Assembly (NCBI GenBank): GCA_013619125.1
Contig: JABXKS010000049.1
Location: forward strand, 1 to 56,259
Direction of reading: 5' to 3'
DNA: 56,259 bases
Origin: Clostridiales bacterium
GTDB taxonomy: Bacteria > Bacillota > Clostridia > Tissierellales > GPF-1
Part shown: positions 35,388 to 43,973 of the stretch, piece after piece
Layout: each line of letters starts with the position of its first letter
How positions within the stretch are numbered: the stretch's first letter is position 1
Made by a program: the position numbers and the translations under genes
Notes under the pieces: generated by a model
Seen by the model: the letters and a program-made list of their open reading frames with translations, nothing else
Database searches by the model: none
What the model was told of the DNA's origin: nothing

Positions 35388-36143
35388 TTAAAAAATGATC
35401 TTATCGATAAAATTGGTAATTTTCGTAATCACCAAATCATTCATTTCTTTACCAAATTCAACACTAGCCTTCGTCGCATCACCTAAGGCTCCATTTTCAG
35501 ACACTTCATGATAATCCCAAAAAACACCTCCATCATAGGCAAATGCTTTATCAAAATATTTTGTGTCTTCTCTGAACTTCGCCGCCTCTAGCGACTCGTA
35601 CCGAACATGATCAGGAGCTAGAACCATCATTTGCGAAGTCTCCACTTCACAAGCATGCCCTTTAAACTCACCGAATCCATGGGCTTCACTCAGTTCCCGA
35701 ACGAGACTTCCACCCATACTGGAAATATAGATATCCATATCAAAATCCCGCTTCGCTTCCGTTGCAAATTCGTGAATCGGTCTTTTATTGCCACCATGTC
35801 CCGTGATAAAAAGGATTTTATTCATCCCATGTTGCTTGAAACTCCAGCAAATATCCCTTGCAATTTTCAAATAGGTATCTAATGTGAACGTGATGGTTCC
35901 TGGAAATTTCATATGGTGATAAGAGAGTCCAATCGGCAGAGTTGGTGCAATCAACACACGGTCCCCATAAATCTCTCCGATCATTCGTGCCATTTCCCGC
36001 GCACGAACCGTGTCCGTTGCGAGTGTGGTATTTGGTCCGTGTTGCTCTGTTGATCCCAAAGGAACAATGACCAATTCGATATTTTCTTTCTTGTCTTCCA
36101 ATTCAACCCAAGTCAACTCTTCCATAATCAATGCTTTACTCAT
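35388..36143 (-). CDS. Creatininase-family amidohydrolase
   Basis: A 251-residue metal-dependent amidohydrolase. Metal ligands are in PLGSTEQHGPNTTLATD (Glu, His, Asp), GHGGN and HACEVETSQM. Family members open creatinine or other lactams and cleave formamides (for example FAPy deformylase and mycofactocin protein MftE). The ATG at 36143 is chosen because GGAGGAGC precedes it; it overlaps the end of the OppF-like gene by eight bases. Its presence beside two GGTs suggests the imported substrate has a lactam or blocked amide. The exact reaction cannot be read from sequence. Confidence 0.87.
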   Translation of the reverse strand: MSKALIMEELTWVELEDKKENIELVIVPLGSTEQHGPNTTLATDTVRAREMARMIGEIYGDRVLIAPTLPIGLSYHHMKFPGTITFTLDTYLKIARDICWSFKQHGMNKILFITGHGGNKRPIHEFATEAKRDFDMDIYISSMGGSLVRELSEAHGFGEFKGHACEVETSQMMVLAPDHVRYESLEAAKFREDTKYFDKAFAYDGGVFWDYHEVSENGALGDATKASVEFGKEMNDLVITKITNFIDKIIF

Positions 36144-37143
36144 TCCCAGCTCCTCCATACAAATGACACATCACCATATGTCCCTCTTCAATTTCAATTT
36201 CTTTTGGTTCAACTTCTTTACAGATTTCCATGCACTTAGGGCATCGAGGATGAAACCTGCAACCGGACGGAATATCAACAGCATTCGGTGCCTCGCCTTT
36301 TATTTTCTCCAAACTAAACTTCACTTCAGGATCCGGATTCGGTGCCGCCTCAAGCAGGGCTTCAGAATATGGATGATACCGTTTTTTAATCAAAGCTTCG
36401 GTATTGGCCTGCTCAACAATTTTGCCAAGATACATGACTGCTGTTCGATCACTGATATACCGGATTAGCGAGATATCATGAGAAATCACAATCCCGGCTA
36501 ATTTCCTTTCTGCGATCATACTTCTCAAAAGTTTTAATATTCCAGCGCGAATCGAAACATCAAGCATGGATACAGGCTCATCCGCAATCAGAAAAGTTGG
36601 CTCCAATACGAGAGCTCGAGCGATAGCGACTCTTTGTCTCTGCCCTCCGCTCATTTCATGCGGGAACCGCTCCATAAATTGTTCCGCTGGTCGAAGACCG
36701 GCTTCCCCCAAAATCTTCTTTGCCATTTCGTATCTTTCTTTTTTGTTTTTTCCAATCCCATGGATCTCGAGAGGCTCCATCAATGTGTGTTTAATCTTAA
36801 ACCTCGGATTCAAGGATTCATACGGGTCCTGAAAAACCATTTGCGCTTGTTTTCTAAAACTCTTCATTTGCGATCTGTTCAGATGGGAAATATCGTCTCC
36901 CTCAAGCATGATTTTTCCACTGGATGGCGGATATAAGCCCAAGAGCACCTTCGCTGTAGTCGTCTTGCCACAACCACTTTCACCAACAAGACCAAGCGTC
37001 TCACCCTCGTAGACATGAAGATTAATTCCATCAATCGCTTTCAATACTCGAGTCTCTCTGATTTTCCCTTTATTTTTCACTTTCACTGAGAATTCTTTTT
37101 TCAAGTTGATCGTTTCAATGACTTTGCTTCCATTCTCATTCAT
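36136..37143 (-). CDS. Oligopeptide/dipeptide ABC transporter ATP-binding protein (OppF/DppF type)
   Basis: A 335-residue ATPase: Walker A GESGCGKTTT, signature MSGGQRQRVAIARAL, Walker B TFLIADEP, and the C-terminal oligo_HPY region with a cysteine cluster CRFHPRCPKCMEIC typical of these subunits and able to bind an Fe-S cluster. It pairs with the OppD-like gene 11 bases upstream. GGAGAATGACGG precedes the ATG. Confidence 0.93.
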   Translation of the reverse strand: MNENGSKVIETINLKKEFSVKVKNKGKIRETRVLKAIDGINLHVYEGETLGLVGESGCGKTTTAKVLLGLYPPSSGKIMLEGDDISHLNRSQMKSFRKQAQMVFQDPYESLNPRFKIKHTLMEPLEIHGIGKNKKERYEMAKKILGEAGLRPAEQFMERFPHEMSGGQRQRVAIARALVLEPTFLIADEPVSMLDVSIRAGILKLLRSMIAERKLAGIVISHDISLIRYISDRTAVMYLGKIVEQANTEALIKKRYHPYSEALLEAAPNPDPEVKFSLEKIKGEAPNAVDIPSGCRFHPRCPKCMEICKEVEPKEIEIEEGHMVMCHLYGGAGNE

Positions 37144-37154
37144 CCGTCATTCTC

Positions 37155-38162
37155 CTATACCTCTGATTCCCAAGTCTCGGGCAAATCAGCTCGTTTTCTT
37201 AGCTCTTCTTTTTCTGCATGGCGAATGCAGTAAAAATATCCATTCTCAACTTCCGTTTTCTCAAGGCTCATACCCTTGCAGCGCTCTATGACAAATGGGC
37301 ATCTTTCAGCAAACCGACAACCCAAAATCTCCTTTGAAAGGTCTGGTGGGGTTCCGGAAATCGAAACCAATTCCCTTTTCTCTCCGATCAAAGAAGGAAA
37401 CGCATTCTTTAGTCCCATCGTATAGGGATGGTTGGGCTTTTTAAGCACCTGGACGACATCGCCGTACTCGACAATCTTACCTCCATACATCACTGCAACT
37501 TTTGTACAAGTCTGGGCAACGACCGAAACATCATGAGTAACAAGAATCATCGATCCGCTGTACCCCTTAAGAAGATTATTCATTCTTTCAAGGATTTGCG
37601 ACTGAACAATCACATCCAATGCGGTGGTTGGTTCATCGGCAATAATCAACTTTGGATTAAGTGCCAACGACATCGCGATAATCGCTCGTTGCTTCATCCC
37701 GCCACTAAACTGATGCGGATAATCTTGCAGCCGTCCTCGATCAAGCCCCACAAGATCAAAGAGTTCTTCCGCTTTTTCCATCGCGGATCTTTTACCGACT
37801 TTTTCATGCTCAATAATCACTTCTGCAATCTGATCGCCAACTCGGTATACCGGGTTTAACGAGTTCATCGCACTCTGCGTGATTAATGAGATTTCCTTCC
37901 ACCGTTTTTTTCGCATCGATTCTTTTGAAAGCTTGTTTAAAACAACATCCTCGAAAACAATATCTCCCTCAATAATTCTTCCGTTTGACGGCAAAAGATT
38001 GATAATTCCTTTGACCAAGGTGCTCTTACCACATCCACTTTCTCCAACCAAACCCAAAACATCTCCACTTTCCAACTTCAAGGAGACCTGATCAACTGCC
38101 CGTAATTTGCCATCCGACAACCTGTATTCAATTGATAGTTTTTGCACATCAAGCAATGTCAT
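37155..38162 (-). CDS. Oligopeptide/dipeptide ABC transporter ATP-binding protein (OppD/DppD type)
   Basis: A 335-residue ATPase with Walker A GESGCGKSTL, signature FSGGMKQRAIIAMSL, Walker B LIIADEPTTALD, and the C-terminal CRFAERCPFVIERC cluster. It begins two bases after the permease stop, so it is translationally coupled. Powers import together with the OppF-like subunit. Confidence 0.93.
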   Translation of the reverse strand: MTLLDVQKLSIEYRLSDGKLRAVDQVSLKLESGDVLGLVGESGCGKSTLVKGIINLLPSNGRIIEGDIVFEDVVLNKLSKESMRKKRWKEISLITQSAMNSLNPVYRVGDQIAEVIIEHEKVGKRSAMEKAEELFDLVGLDRGRLQDYPHQFSGGMKQRAIIAMSLALNPKLIIADEPTTALDVIVQSQILERMNNLLKGYSGSMILVTHDVSVVAQTCTKVAVMYGGKIVEYGDVVQVLKKPNHPYTMGLKNAFPSLIGEKRELVSISGTPPDLSKEILGCRFAERCPFVIERCKGMSLEKTEVENGYFYCIRHAEKEELRKRADLPETWESEV

Positions 38163-38164
38163 AC

Positions 38165-39016
38165 TTATCTCTCCCTTAGCTTAGGATTTGCAATTTCTTC
38201 AAATGCTCTCCCCATCATATATCCAGACAAGACCAATAATGTGATTGCAATACCTGGAGGAAGAACCCACCAAGGTGCTTTAAACATCGCTTGCGATTGA
38301 TAACAGGTAAATAGGATTCTGCCCCAGCTCACCTGCATCGGATCACCAAGACCTAAAAAACTGATACTCGATTCCGACATAATCGCCGAAGCCATTGAGG
38401 TAGAAACGTAAATCAAAGATACTGGCACCACATTGGGCGCGATATGTTTATACAATATTCGAAAATCACTGGCACCACTTAATTTTGCGGCTTCAATAAA
38501 GGTTCTATTCTTAAGAGATAATACCTGCGCTCGTATCACCCGGGAAGAATTCCGCCATGTAATCAAGACGATAGCCAAAATCACATTCTGGACACCCGGA
38601 CCTAAAACAGAAACTAAAATTAATGCAAAGGGCAAAAATGGTATTCCATACATGACATCCACGATTCCCATAAGGATTCTCTCAACAATGCCGCCAAAGT
38701 ATCCAGCAATCAACCCAATATTCGTTCCAATAAAGGCCACACAAACTGCAGAAATAACGCCGACAAGCACAGCGATTCGCGTGCCGATCACCATCTGAGA
38801 AAAAATATCTCTTCCCATATAAGTCGTTCCCAGCAAATGCCCCATGGATGGTGACAAAAGTCGTTTCACGCCACCCTCTGCAAAGAATTGAATTTCCATT
38901 GGGTCATAGGGAGCAAGCTGATCGGCAAAGATTGCCACCAACACAAAAAACATGAATATCGACAATCCAATGATCCCGATAATATTTTTCTTGAACAATT
39001 TAAATATGTTCTTCAT
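38165..39016 (-). CDS. Peptide ABC transporter permease, DppC/OppC type
   Basis: A 283-residue permease with the OppC N-terminal domain (LAPYDPMEIQFFAEG), then the inner-membrane domain with the ATPase-docking EAA loop EAAKLSGASDFRILYKHIAPN. About six helices. GGAGGAGCGGG precedes the ATG. It is 10 bases past dppB-like. Confidence 0.93.
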   Translation of the reverse strand: MKNIFKLFKKNIIGIIGLSIFMFFVLVAIFADQLAPYDPMEIQFFAEGGVKRLLSPSMGHLLGTTYMGRDIFSQMVIGTRIAVLVGVISAVCVAFIGTNIGLIAGYFGGIVERILMGIVDVMYGIPFLPFALILVSVLGPGVQNVILAIVLITWRNSSRVIRAQVLSLKNRTFIEAAKLSGASDFRILYKHIAPNVVPVSLIYVSTSMASAIMSESSISFLGLGDPMQVSWGRILFTCYQSQAMFKAPWWVLPPGIAITLLVLSGYMMGRAFEEIANPKLRER

Positions 39017-39026
39017 CCCGCTCCTC

Positions 39027-40004
39027 CTATCCTAACGACACTCTTGGGTCAAGGTATGCATACAAAACATCAGCAATCAGATTAAAAACAATCGTTGCAA
39101 ACCCAATAAATAGAAATGCGCCTTGTGCCATCGGATAATCCCTAGAGCTTACTGCAAGAACAATTTCTCTTCCCATTCCAGGCCATCGAAATACAGTTTC
39201 AACCAATACTGAACCACCAATAGCAAGGCCTGCCTGCACGGCAAAAATCGTTACAACAGGTAATAATGCCGTTCTCATCGCATGTCGTCTTCGCACCTTC
39301 TTCTCTGGAATGCCTTTTGCATAAGCAAGTTCGATATAATCTTCCTTAATCACTTCCAGCATTGAGGTTCTCATTAATAATGTTGGTGTCGCCATGGAAT
39401 ATAAAGCAGAGGTAATTGCAGGTAATATCAAGTGCTTTAAAAAGTCCAAACTCAAAATTTTATCCCAGAATCCTGTGAAATTTTGACCCACACTCGTCAT
39501 TCCACCAAGTGGCAACCATTCTAGTTTAAAGGCAAAAATCGAGAGTAGAATCATCCCGGTCCAAAAAACCGGCGCACACCGCACAATCAACGCTAAAATT
39601 GTTCCAACCAAATCAATCTTGGAATTGCGATGCCAAGCAAGAAAACTTCCAGTTTTTATTCCCAGTGTAAAAGCAATCATTAATGATGTAAGCGTCAGAA
39701 CCAATGTGTTTAAAAATCGCTCAGAGATCACTTCAACAACGGATTTTCCATAGGTAAATGAATTCCCCAAATCTCCACGAAAGAGATTTTTCATATAAAT
39801 GATATACTGCTCTGGAATCGGCTTATCCAATCCATAAAGCTTCATCATCAATTGCTGTGATTCGGCATCAAGCCCCGAATCGATAAACATACTAACAGGA
39901 TCGCCCGGAATGACTCTGAACATCAAGAAGACAATAGATACAAGTATGAACAATGTGATAAATACAATAATGAGTCTTTTAAATAAATATTTGGCTAATC
40001 TCAT
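39027..40004 (-). CDS. Peptide ABC transporter permease, DppB/OppB type
   Basis: A 325-residue permease: LRIVFRVIPGDPV-like start (VFLMFRVIPGDPVSMFIDSG), then YIELAYAKGIPEKKVRRRHA as the EAA loop and GGSVLVETVFRWPGMGR near the end. About six helices. It lies 86 bases past the binding-protein gene, with an RNA hairpin between them. Confidence 0.93.
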   Translation of the reverse strand: MRLAKYLFKRLIIVFITLFILVSIVFLMFRVIPGDPVSMFIDSGLDAESQQLMMKLYGLDKPIPEQYIIYMKNLFRGDLGNSFTYGKSVVEVISERFLNTLVLTLTSLMIAFTLGIKTGSFLAWHRNSKIDLVGTILALIVRCAPVFWTGMILLSIFAFKLEWLPLGGMTSVGQNFTGFWDKILSLDFLKHLILPAITSALYSMATPTLLMRTSMLEVIKEDYIELAYAKGIPEKKVRRRHAMRTALLPVVTIFAVQAGLAIGGSVLVETVFRWPGMGREIVLAVSSRDYPMAQGAFLFIGFATIVFNLIADVLYAYLDPRVSLG

Positions 40005-40040
40005 AAGCTCTCCATTCCAATCGCGTATTTATGTCTTTTT

Positions 40041-40083
40041 TAAATCGACCAGACTGATTTAACCCATCAATCTGGTCGATTTA
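40041..40083 (-). promoter_or_regulatory. Intercistronic hairpin between binding-protein and permease genes
   Basis: TAAATCGACCAGA and TCTGGTCGATTTA are perfect 13-bp arms with a 17-base loop. A-rich, not U-rich, sequence follows on the minus strand, so it looks like an mRNA-stabilising stem that protects the binding-protein message rather than a terminator. Confidence 0.5.
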
Positions 40084-40090
40084 ATCATTC

Positions 40091-41800
40091 TTATTCAGGC
40101 ATAATTGGAGTGACTTGGAAATTTTCAGGGTAGTATAATCTCCCTTTGTCATCCCAGCGATATCCTGCGTTTTCCAATTCTTTTCTTGCAGCATCCAAAT
40201 TGAAGTCCAATTGTTCAACATCTGGATTAAACCAAAACTCATTCGTCTCAGAGATCAAACTAAAAGTTGAAAGTCCACCACCATCAAGAACAACATCTAT
40301 GATTTTTTGGCGTGGAATCGCCATCGTTAAAGCACGACGTGCATATACATCATCAAATGGCGCTGTTCTCATATTGTAATGAATTATATAGCTTCCTTCA
40401 TCCGGTAGCTCAACAATGGCAATATCCGGATTCTTTGCAACTGCTTCCAAGTCTAGTGGCAACATGTTGGCCGATGTTAATTCAACTTCGCCCGCTACAA
40501 GCCCTTGAACCAATCCAATCGCCTGGGCATATGGGGTTCTAATAATCGCATCAATTTTAGGTTTCTGGAAGTATTCTTTATTGGTTTTTAAAGCGAATTC
40601 TTCATTTGGTCTCCAATAATCAAAGACAAACGGTCCCGATCCAATCGCTGGTAAATTATCCCAAGTAAGAACGCCTTCAGCACCTTTTTCCTCGTATGCT
40701 TTACTCCAAATATGTTTAGGTAAAATTAGGCATTGTGACAATGTGTTTGATATAAACGGCGCATACGGTTCGAATAATTTGAACGTAACGGTATTCTCTC
40801 CGGTGATCTCCACGGATTCAATGCTCTTCACATGCCCCTTATACGTTGGAGAATTCACTTCTTTCGCAAAATCAAAAGTGAATTTAACATCCTCCACAGT
40901 AAGCGGCTCTCCGTCATGGAATTTCACATCATCTCGAATCGTAATCTCAATCGTTGTGTCATCAATCTCATTAAGCTCTGTGGCTAACCACAAAACCGCT
41001 TCCCCTTTCACATCAAGTCTGACCAAAGGATCATAGATGTTTTTAAGCATATAAATATCTTGTCCCGTTTTTGTTGCCAAAGGATTTAGTAGATTAATAT
41101 CATTGACCTGCCCTAAGTTTAGAATCTTATCATCAGTTTTCGGTGTGATGTTCATGAAATTCCAAAAACTATATACACCTAAACCAACACCTGGTGTAAC
41201 ATTTGTGAATTTCGCTTGATTATACGCGTTTTTTAATTCCAGTTTGAACATTGGTGGTTGTGGAACATCACGAGCAAGCAATTCTTGCATTTCCATCGCA
41301 GCAGATTGTCGTGCTTCTAAATCAAGATTCGTCGCAAATTCTTCTGCAAGCGCGTCATATACTGGATTAATATACCCCGCAATATTATAACCACCTTCAT
41401 CGGCTGCGGATGAATGATGCATGGAGTAGAGCCAATGATAGGGATCGACTCGTTCAGGCTTTCCGCCCCATTTCACCATAAAAGCATCATGTTCATGTGC
41501 TTTCATGCCTTCTGCAGACATCGATGCCCACTCACGAGTCTGTGCGTCAACTTCAAATCCAAGTTCTTTCCAACTTTCCGCAACCATCAATCCCGCTTCA
41601 TAGCGGATTGGATCAGCCGCTTGCGTTTGAATCCAAAACTCTATCGCTGGAACTTGATCTGCCGGGTCCAATTGATTTGTCACTGCTTCGTCGCCTGATG
41701 CAGGTTCTTCCGTTGAGGCGACGAATTGCGTACATCCTACAGAACTCAGAAGCATCATCGCAACAAGTAGCAACACCAGAATTTGCCGATAGCTTTTCAT
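40091..41800 (-). CDS. Peptide-binding lipoprotein with circularly permuted SBP_bac_5 domain
   Basis: A 569-residue lipoprotein; signal peptide with lipobox SVGC (Cys23). Residues about 52-220 resemble the C-terminal part of family 5 binding proteins: AEGMKAHEHDAFMVKWGG, DPYHWLYSMHHSS, GYINPVYDALAEE and ARDVPQPPMFKLEL. Only then, from about 224, come the features that normally open the mature protein (NDINLLNP, IYDPLVRLD, DDVKFHDGEPLTVEDVKFTF), running through GSGPFVFDYWRPNEEF to LENAGYRWDDKGRLYYPENF near the end. The sequence that would ordinarily follow that point is exactly what sits at the N-terminus, so all parts are present once in permuted order. Start codon has GGAGGAG. First gene of the sigma-54 operon; likely binds the substrate for the downstream hydrolases. 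Confidence 0.9.
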   Translation of the reverse strand: MKSYRQILVLLLVAMMLLSSVGCTQFVASTEEPASGDEAVTNQLDPADQVPAIEFWIQTQAADPIRYEAGLMVAESWKELGFEVDAQTREWASMSAEGMKAHEHDAFMVKWGGKPERVDPYHWLYSMHHSSAADEGGYNIAGYINPVYDALAEEFATNLDLEARQSAAMEMQELLARDVPQPPMFKLELKNAYNQAKFTNVTPGVGLGVYSFWNFMNITPKTDDKILNLGQVNDINLLNPLATKTGQDIYMLKNIYDPLVRLDVKGEAVLWLATELNEIDDTTIEITIRDDVKFHDGEPLTVEDVKFTFDFAKEVNSPTYKGHVKSIESVEITGENTVTFKLFEPYAPFISNTLSQCLILPKHIWSKAYEEKGAEGVLTWDNLPAIGSGPFVFDYWRPNEEFALKTNKEYFQKPKIDAIIRTPYAQAIGLVQGLVAGEVELTSANMLPLDLEAVAKNPDIAIVELPDEGSYIIHYNMRTAPFDDVYARRALTMAIPRQKIIDVVLDGGGLSTFSLISETNEFWFNPDVEQLDFNLDAARKELENAGYRWDDKGRLYYPENFQVTPIMPE

Positions 41801-41844
41801 TTATTCTCCTCCTATTTTCGTTTAGTATATTCACTTCTATCCTT

Positions 41845-41861
41845 TGCAAGTCTTGTGCCAA
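41845..41861 (-). promoter_or_regulatory. Sigma-54 (-24/-12) promoter
   Basis: The minus strand reads TTGGCACAAGACTTGCA: GG and GC are 10 bases apart, the canonical -24/-12 spacing. Transcription would start near 41833, about 33 bases before the binding-protein start. A sigma-54 activator gene lies directly upstream. Confidence 0.85.
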
Positions 41862-41918
41862 TAAAAAATCACTATGGACCGACCAATTTCATGCTCTATT
41901 TCGCATAATTGCACCAAA

Positions 41919-41960
41919 CAAATGGTTTAATTGTATACGCTCATACAATTAAACCATTTG
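41919..41960. promoter_or_regulatory. Perfect 18-bp inverted repeat: activator site and/or terminator
   Basis: CAAATGGTTTAATTGTAT (41919-41936) and its exact complement (41943-41960) flank ACGCTC. It starts seven bases past the stop of the activator gene and lies about 86 to 127 bases before the sigma-54 start, where enhancer sites of such activators are found. TTTG-TTT after the stem on the minus strand would also allow weak termination. Both uses are possible. Confidence 0.6.
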
Positions 41961-41966
41961 ATTCCT

Positions 41967-43973
41967 TTAATGATTCAAATACACAATCCCCTTTTTAGTA
42001 ATTTTTGTTCCACCCCGCCCTAAAGCAATCTCCACACATCCCAATTCCTGCAATCGAATCAATTCTTTTCGCACCTCTTGCTCACTCATAAAAATTTTTT
42101 GGATTCCCAGCTCAGCTGAAATCGATTTTCGACCTGTTTTCTTTCCTTTTTCACTACGATCATAGATAATTTGAAGAATCAGTTCTTCGATTAGTTTGTC
42201 ATTAATTGGAATTTGATTCGTCCGCTCAACAAAATCCTGATCTATTTTCATGTTGTCTGGTAAATCAGCCATGCCAATGACAGGTTTCTGAAGATTCAAC
42301 AGATACTCAATACAATTACTTAATTCGCGAACATTGCCGTCCCAATTGTAAGAGAGAAAAAACTGATGAACAGCTTCGTCTATTTGTAAATTCGCTCGCC
42401 GCTCTGCAAGCAAACTATTAAATATCTCAAATACATCTCCCCCTCGCTGCCTGAGTGGTGGAATCGTAATCGGCAGAACACTCAAACGATAATAGAGGTC
42501 CTTGCGAAACTTGCCAACCTCCACTTGTTTCTTTAAATTGATATTCGTTGCAGCAATAATCCGAACATCAATATTTATAATTGTATTGCCTCCAACTCGC
42601 ATGATTTCTTTTTCTTGTAGAACCCGTAATAATCGATTTTGCAGATGGAGTGGAACCTCAGCAATTTCGTCTAGGAATAGAGTTCCTCCATTGGCAATTT
42701 CGAACAGCCCGCGTTTTCCGCCTTTTTTTGCACCCGTAAACGCGCCATCTTCATACCCGAACAATTCACTTTCGAGTAAATTCTCTGGAATCGCCGAACA
42801 ATTGACCGCAACAAATTGTTCCTTGCTTCTCTTCGAATTATTATGAATCACATGTGCAAAGAGTTCTTTTCCAGTCCCGCTTTCACCCATAATCAGTACG
42901 GTCGAATCACTCTTCGCCATCCGCACTGCAATGTTTTTGATTTTCTGGATCGCGCCGCTCGAGCCGACAATATCGTTTAGCCGATATTTTGATACATGTC
43001 CCTTATCCATTAACTCCTTTTTATAGACATGCATCTTCATCTCTGCATCGTTAAATTTTTTTAATATAACCAACCCATAGTCATTGTTTCCAAAAGTCAT
43101 TTTCGGCATAATATTGCAAATCATCGGATCGTGATTCACCTTTATCATGGACTCCACAGATTCGCTTCCGAAAATATGATCGAGTTCTACCGGAAGCACC
43201 TCGCTGATTTTCTTCCCCAGGATATTTTGTGTTGATTTGGCTAGCAATTTTTGCACACTATCACTACTTGATGTAACAACGCCACCGCTGTTATAAATCA
43301 ACACACCTTCTTTTAAGTTTTCGAACAATACGTTGATGATATTGTCAAGCATGTACCTTTCACTAATGACAAAAGAAACCGCATCCACACTTTCACTTTT
43401 AATGCTTGTGCGGTTCATCAACTTACTAAGAAACTTCTTGTTATCCAGATTGAAATAAGAAATAATTTCCAAGAATATTCTTGTATCAATTGTCGTATTA
43501 TAGATATCAACAATCGTCCCCCCATATTGCGGAACGATATCCAACTCGCCTTGTGTCAAAATATAGTCCAGCTCTTTGTAATTCTCAATTCCAGGATAAT
43601 AAGGATGAAGTTCCAAGTCCGTTCTTCCATATGAATAGATTAGATAGATACTTTCTGATACCGTCTTTGGACCTACATTAACAACGAGAGCCTCAGACCC
43701 ATAGGGAATTTTATTGATTCTCTCAATTCCTTTTGGATTGATATTTTTAACGATCTTGAATATTTTACAAGTCTCATTTACGTACGGCATAATCTTGTCA
43801 ATAATAGTATGCGTCGTAATCATAATCATGTTGTATTGGCTAATGACCTTGATATTGTCATCCGAAGCCATAATATAATCGATTTGAATTTCGTCATCAA
43901 AAAAACTTTTCAATTCTCCACAATGGTATTTTGCTATTTTTTCTGCAATCGCAATCACAATTACTCTTTTCAT
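41967..43973 (-). CDS. Sigma-54-dependent activator with winged-helix C-terminus
   Basis: A 668-residue activator. N-terminal sensory region (1-200) with no family I can name, a PAS-like domain (about 212-310), a flexible linker, and an AAA+ domain (332-560) with Walker A GESGTGKE (363-370), GAFTGA sigma-54 loop (410-415) and LFLDEIAEVP. The C-terminus (600-668) is basic and looks like a winged helix (ISAELGIQKIFMSEQEVRKE, then LGRGGTKITKKG) and not the usual Fis-type helix-turn-helix. Gene order and the adjacent -24/-12 promoter show that it activates the peptide-uptake operon. Confidence 0.9.
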   Translation of the reverse strand: MKRVIVIAIAEKIAKYHCGELKSFFDDEIQIDYIMASDDNIKVISQYNMIMITTHTIIDKIMPYVNETCKIFKIVKNINPKGIERINKIPYGSEALVVNVGPKTVSESIYLIYSYGRTDLELHPYYPGIENYKELDYILTQGELDIVPQYGGTIVDIYNTTIDTRIFLEIISYFNLDNKKFLSKLMNRTSIKSESVDAVSFVISERYMLDNIINVLFENLKEGVLIYNSGGVVTSSSDSVQKLLAKSTQNILGKKISEVLPVELDHIFGSESVESMIKVNHDPMICNIMPKMTFGNNDYGLVILKKFNDAEMKMHVYKKELMDKGHVSKYRLNDIVGSSGAIQKIKNIAVRMAKSDSTVLIMGESGTGKELFAHVIHNNSKRSKEQFVAVNCSAIPENLLESELFGYEDGAFTGAKKGGKRGLFEIANGGTLFLDEIAEVPLHLQNRLLRVLQEKEIMRVGGNTIINIDVRIIAATNINLKKQVEVGKFRKDLYYRLSVLPITIPPLRQRGGDVFEIFNSLLAERRANLQIDEAVHQFFLSYNWDGNVRELSNCIEYLLNLQKPVIGMADLPDNMKIDQDFVERTNQIPINDKLIEELILQIIYDRSEKGKKTGRKSISAELGIQKIFMSEQEVRKELIRLQELGCVEIALGRGGTKITKKGIVYLNH

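Noticed and set aside
40091-41800. Swapped domain order in the binding protein as a cloning or assembly artefact
   Set aside because: The frame is continuous, begins with a proper lipoprotein signal and ribosome binding site, and each half is present once; a misassembly would not place a signal peptide in frame before the displaced half.
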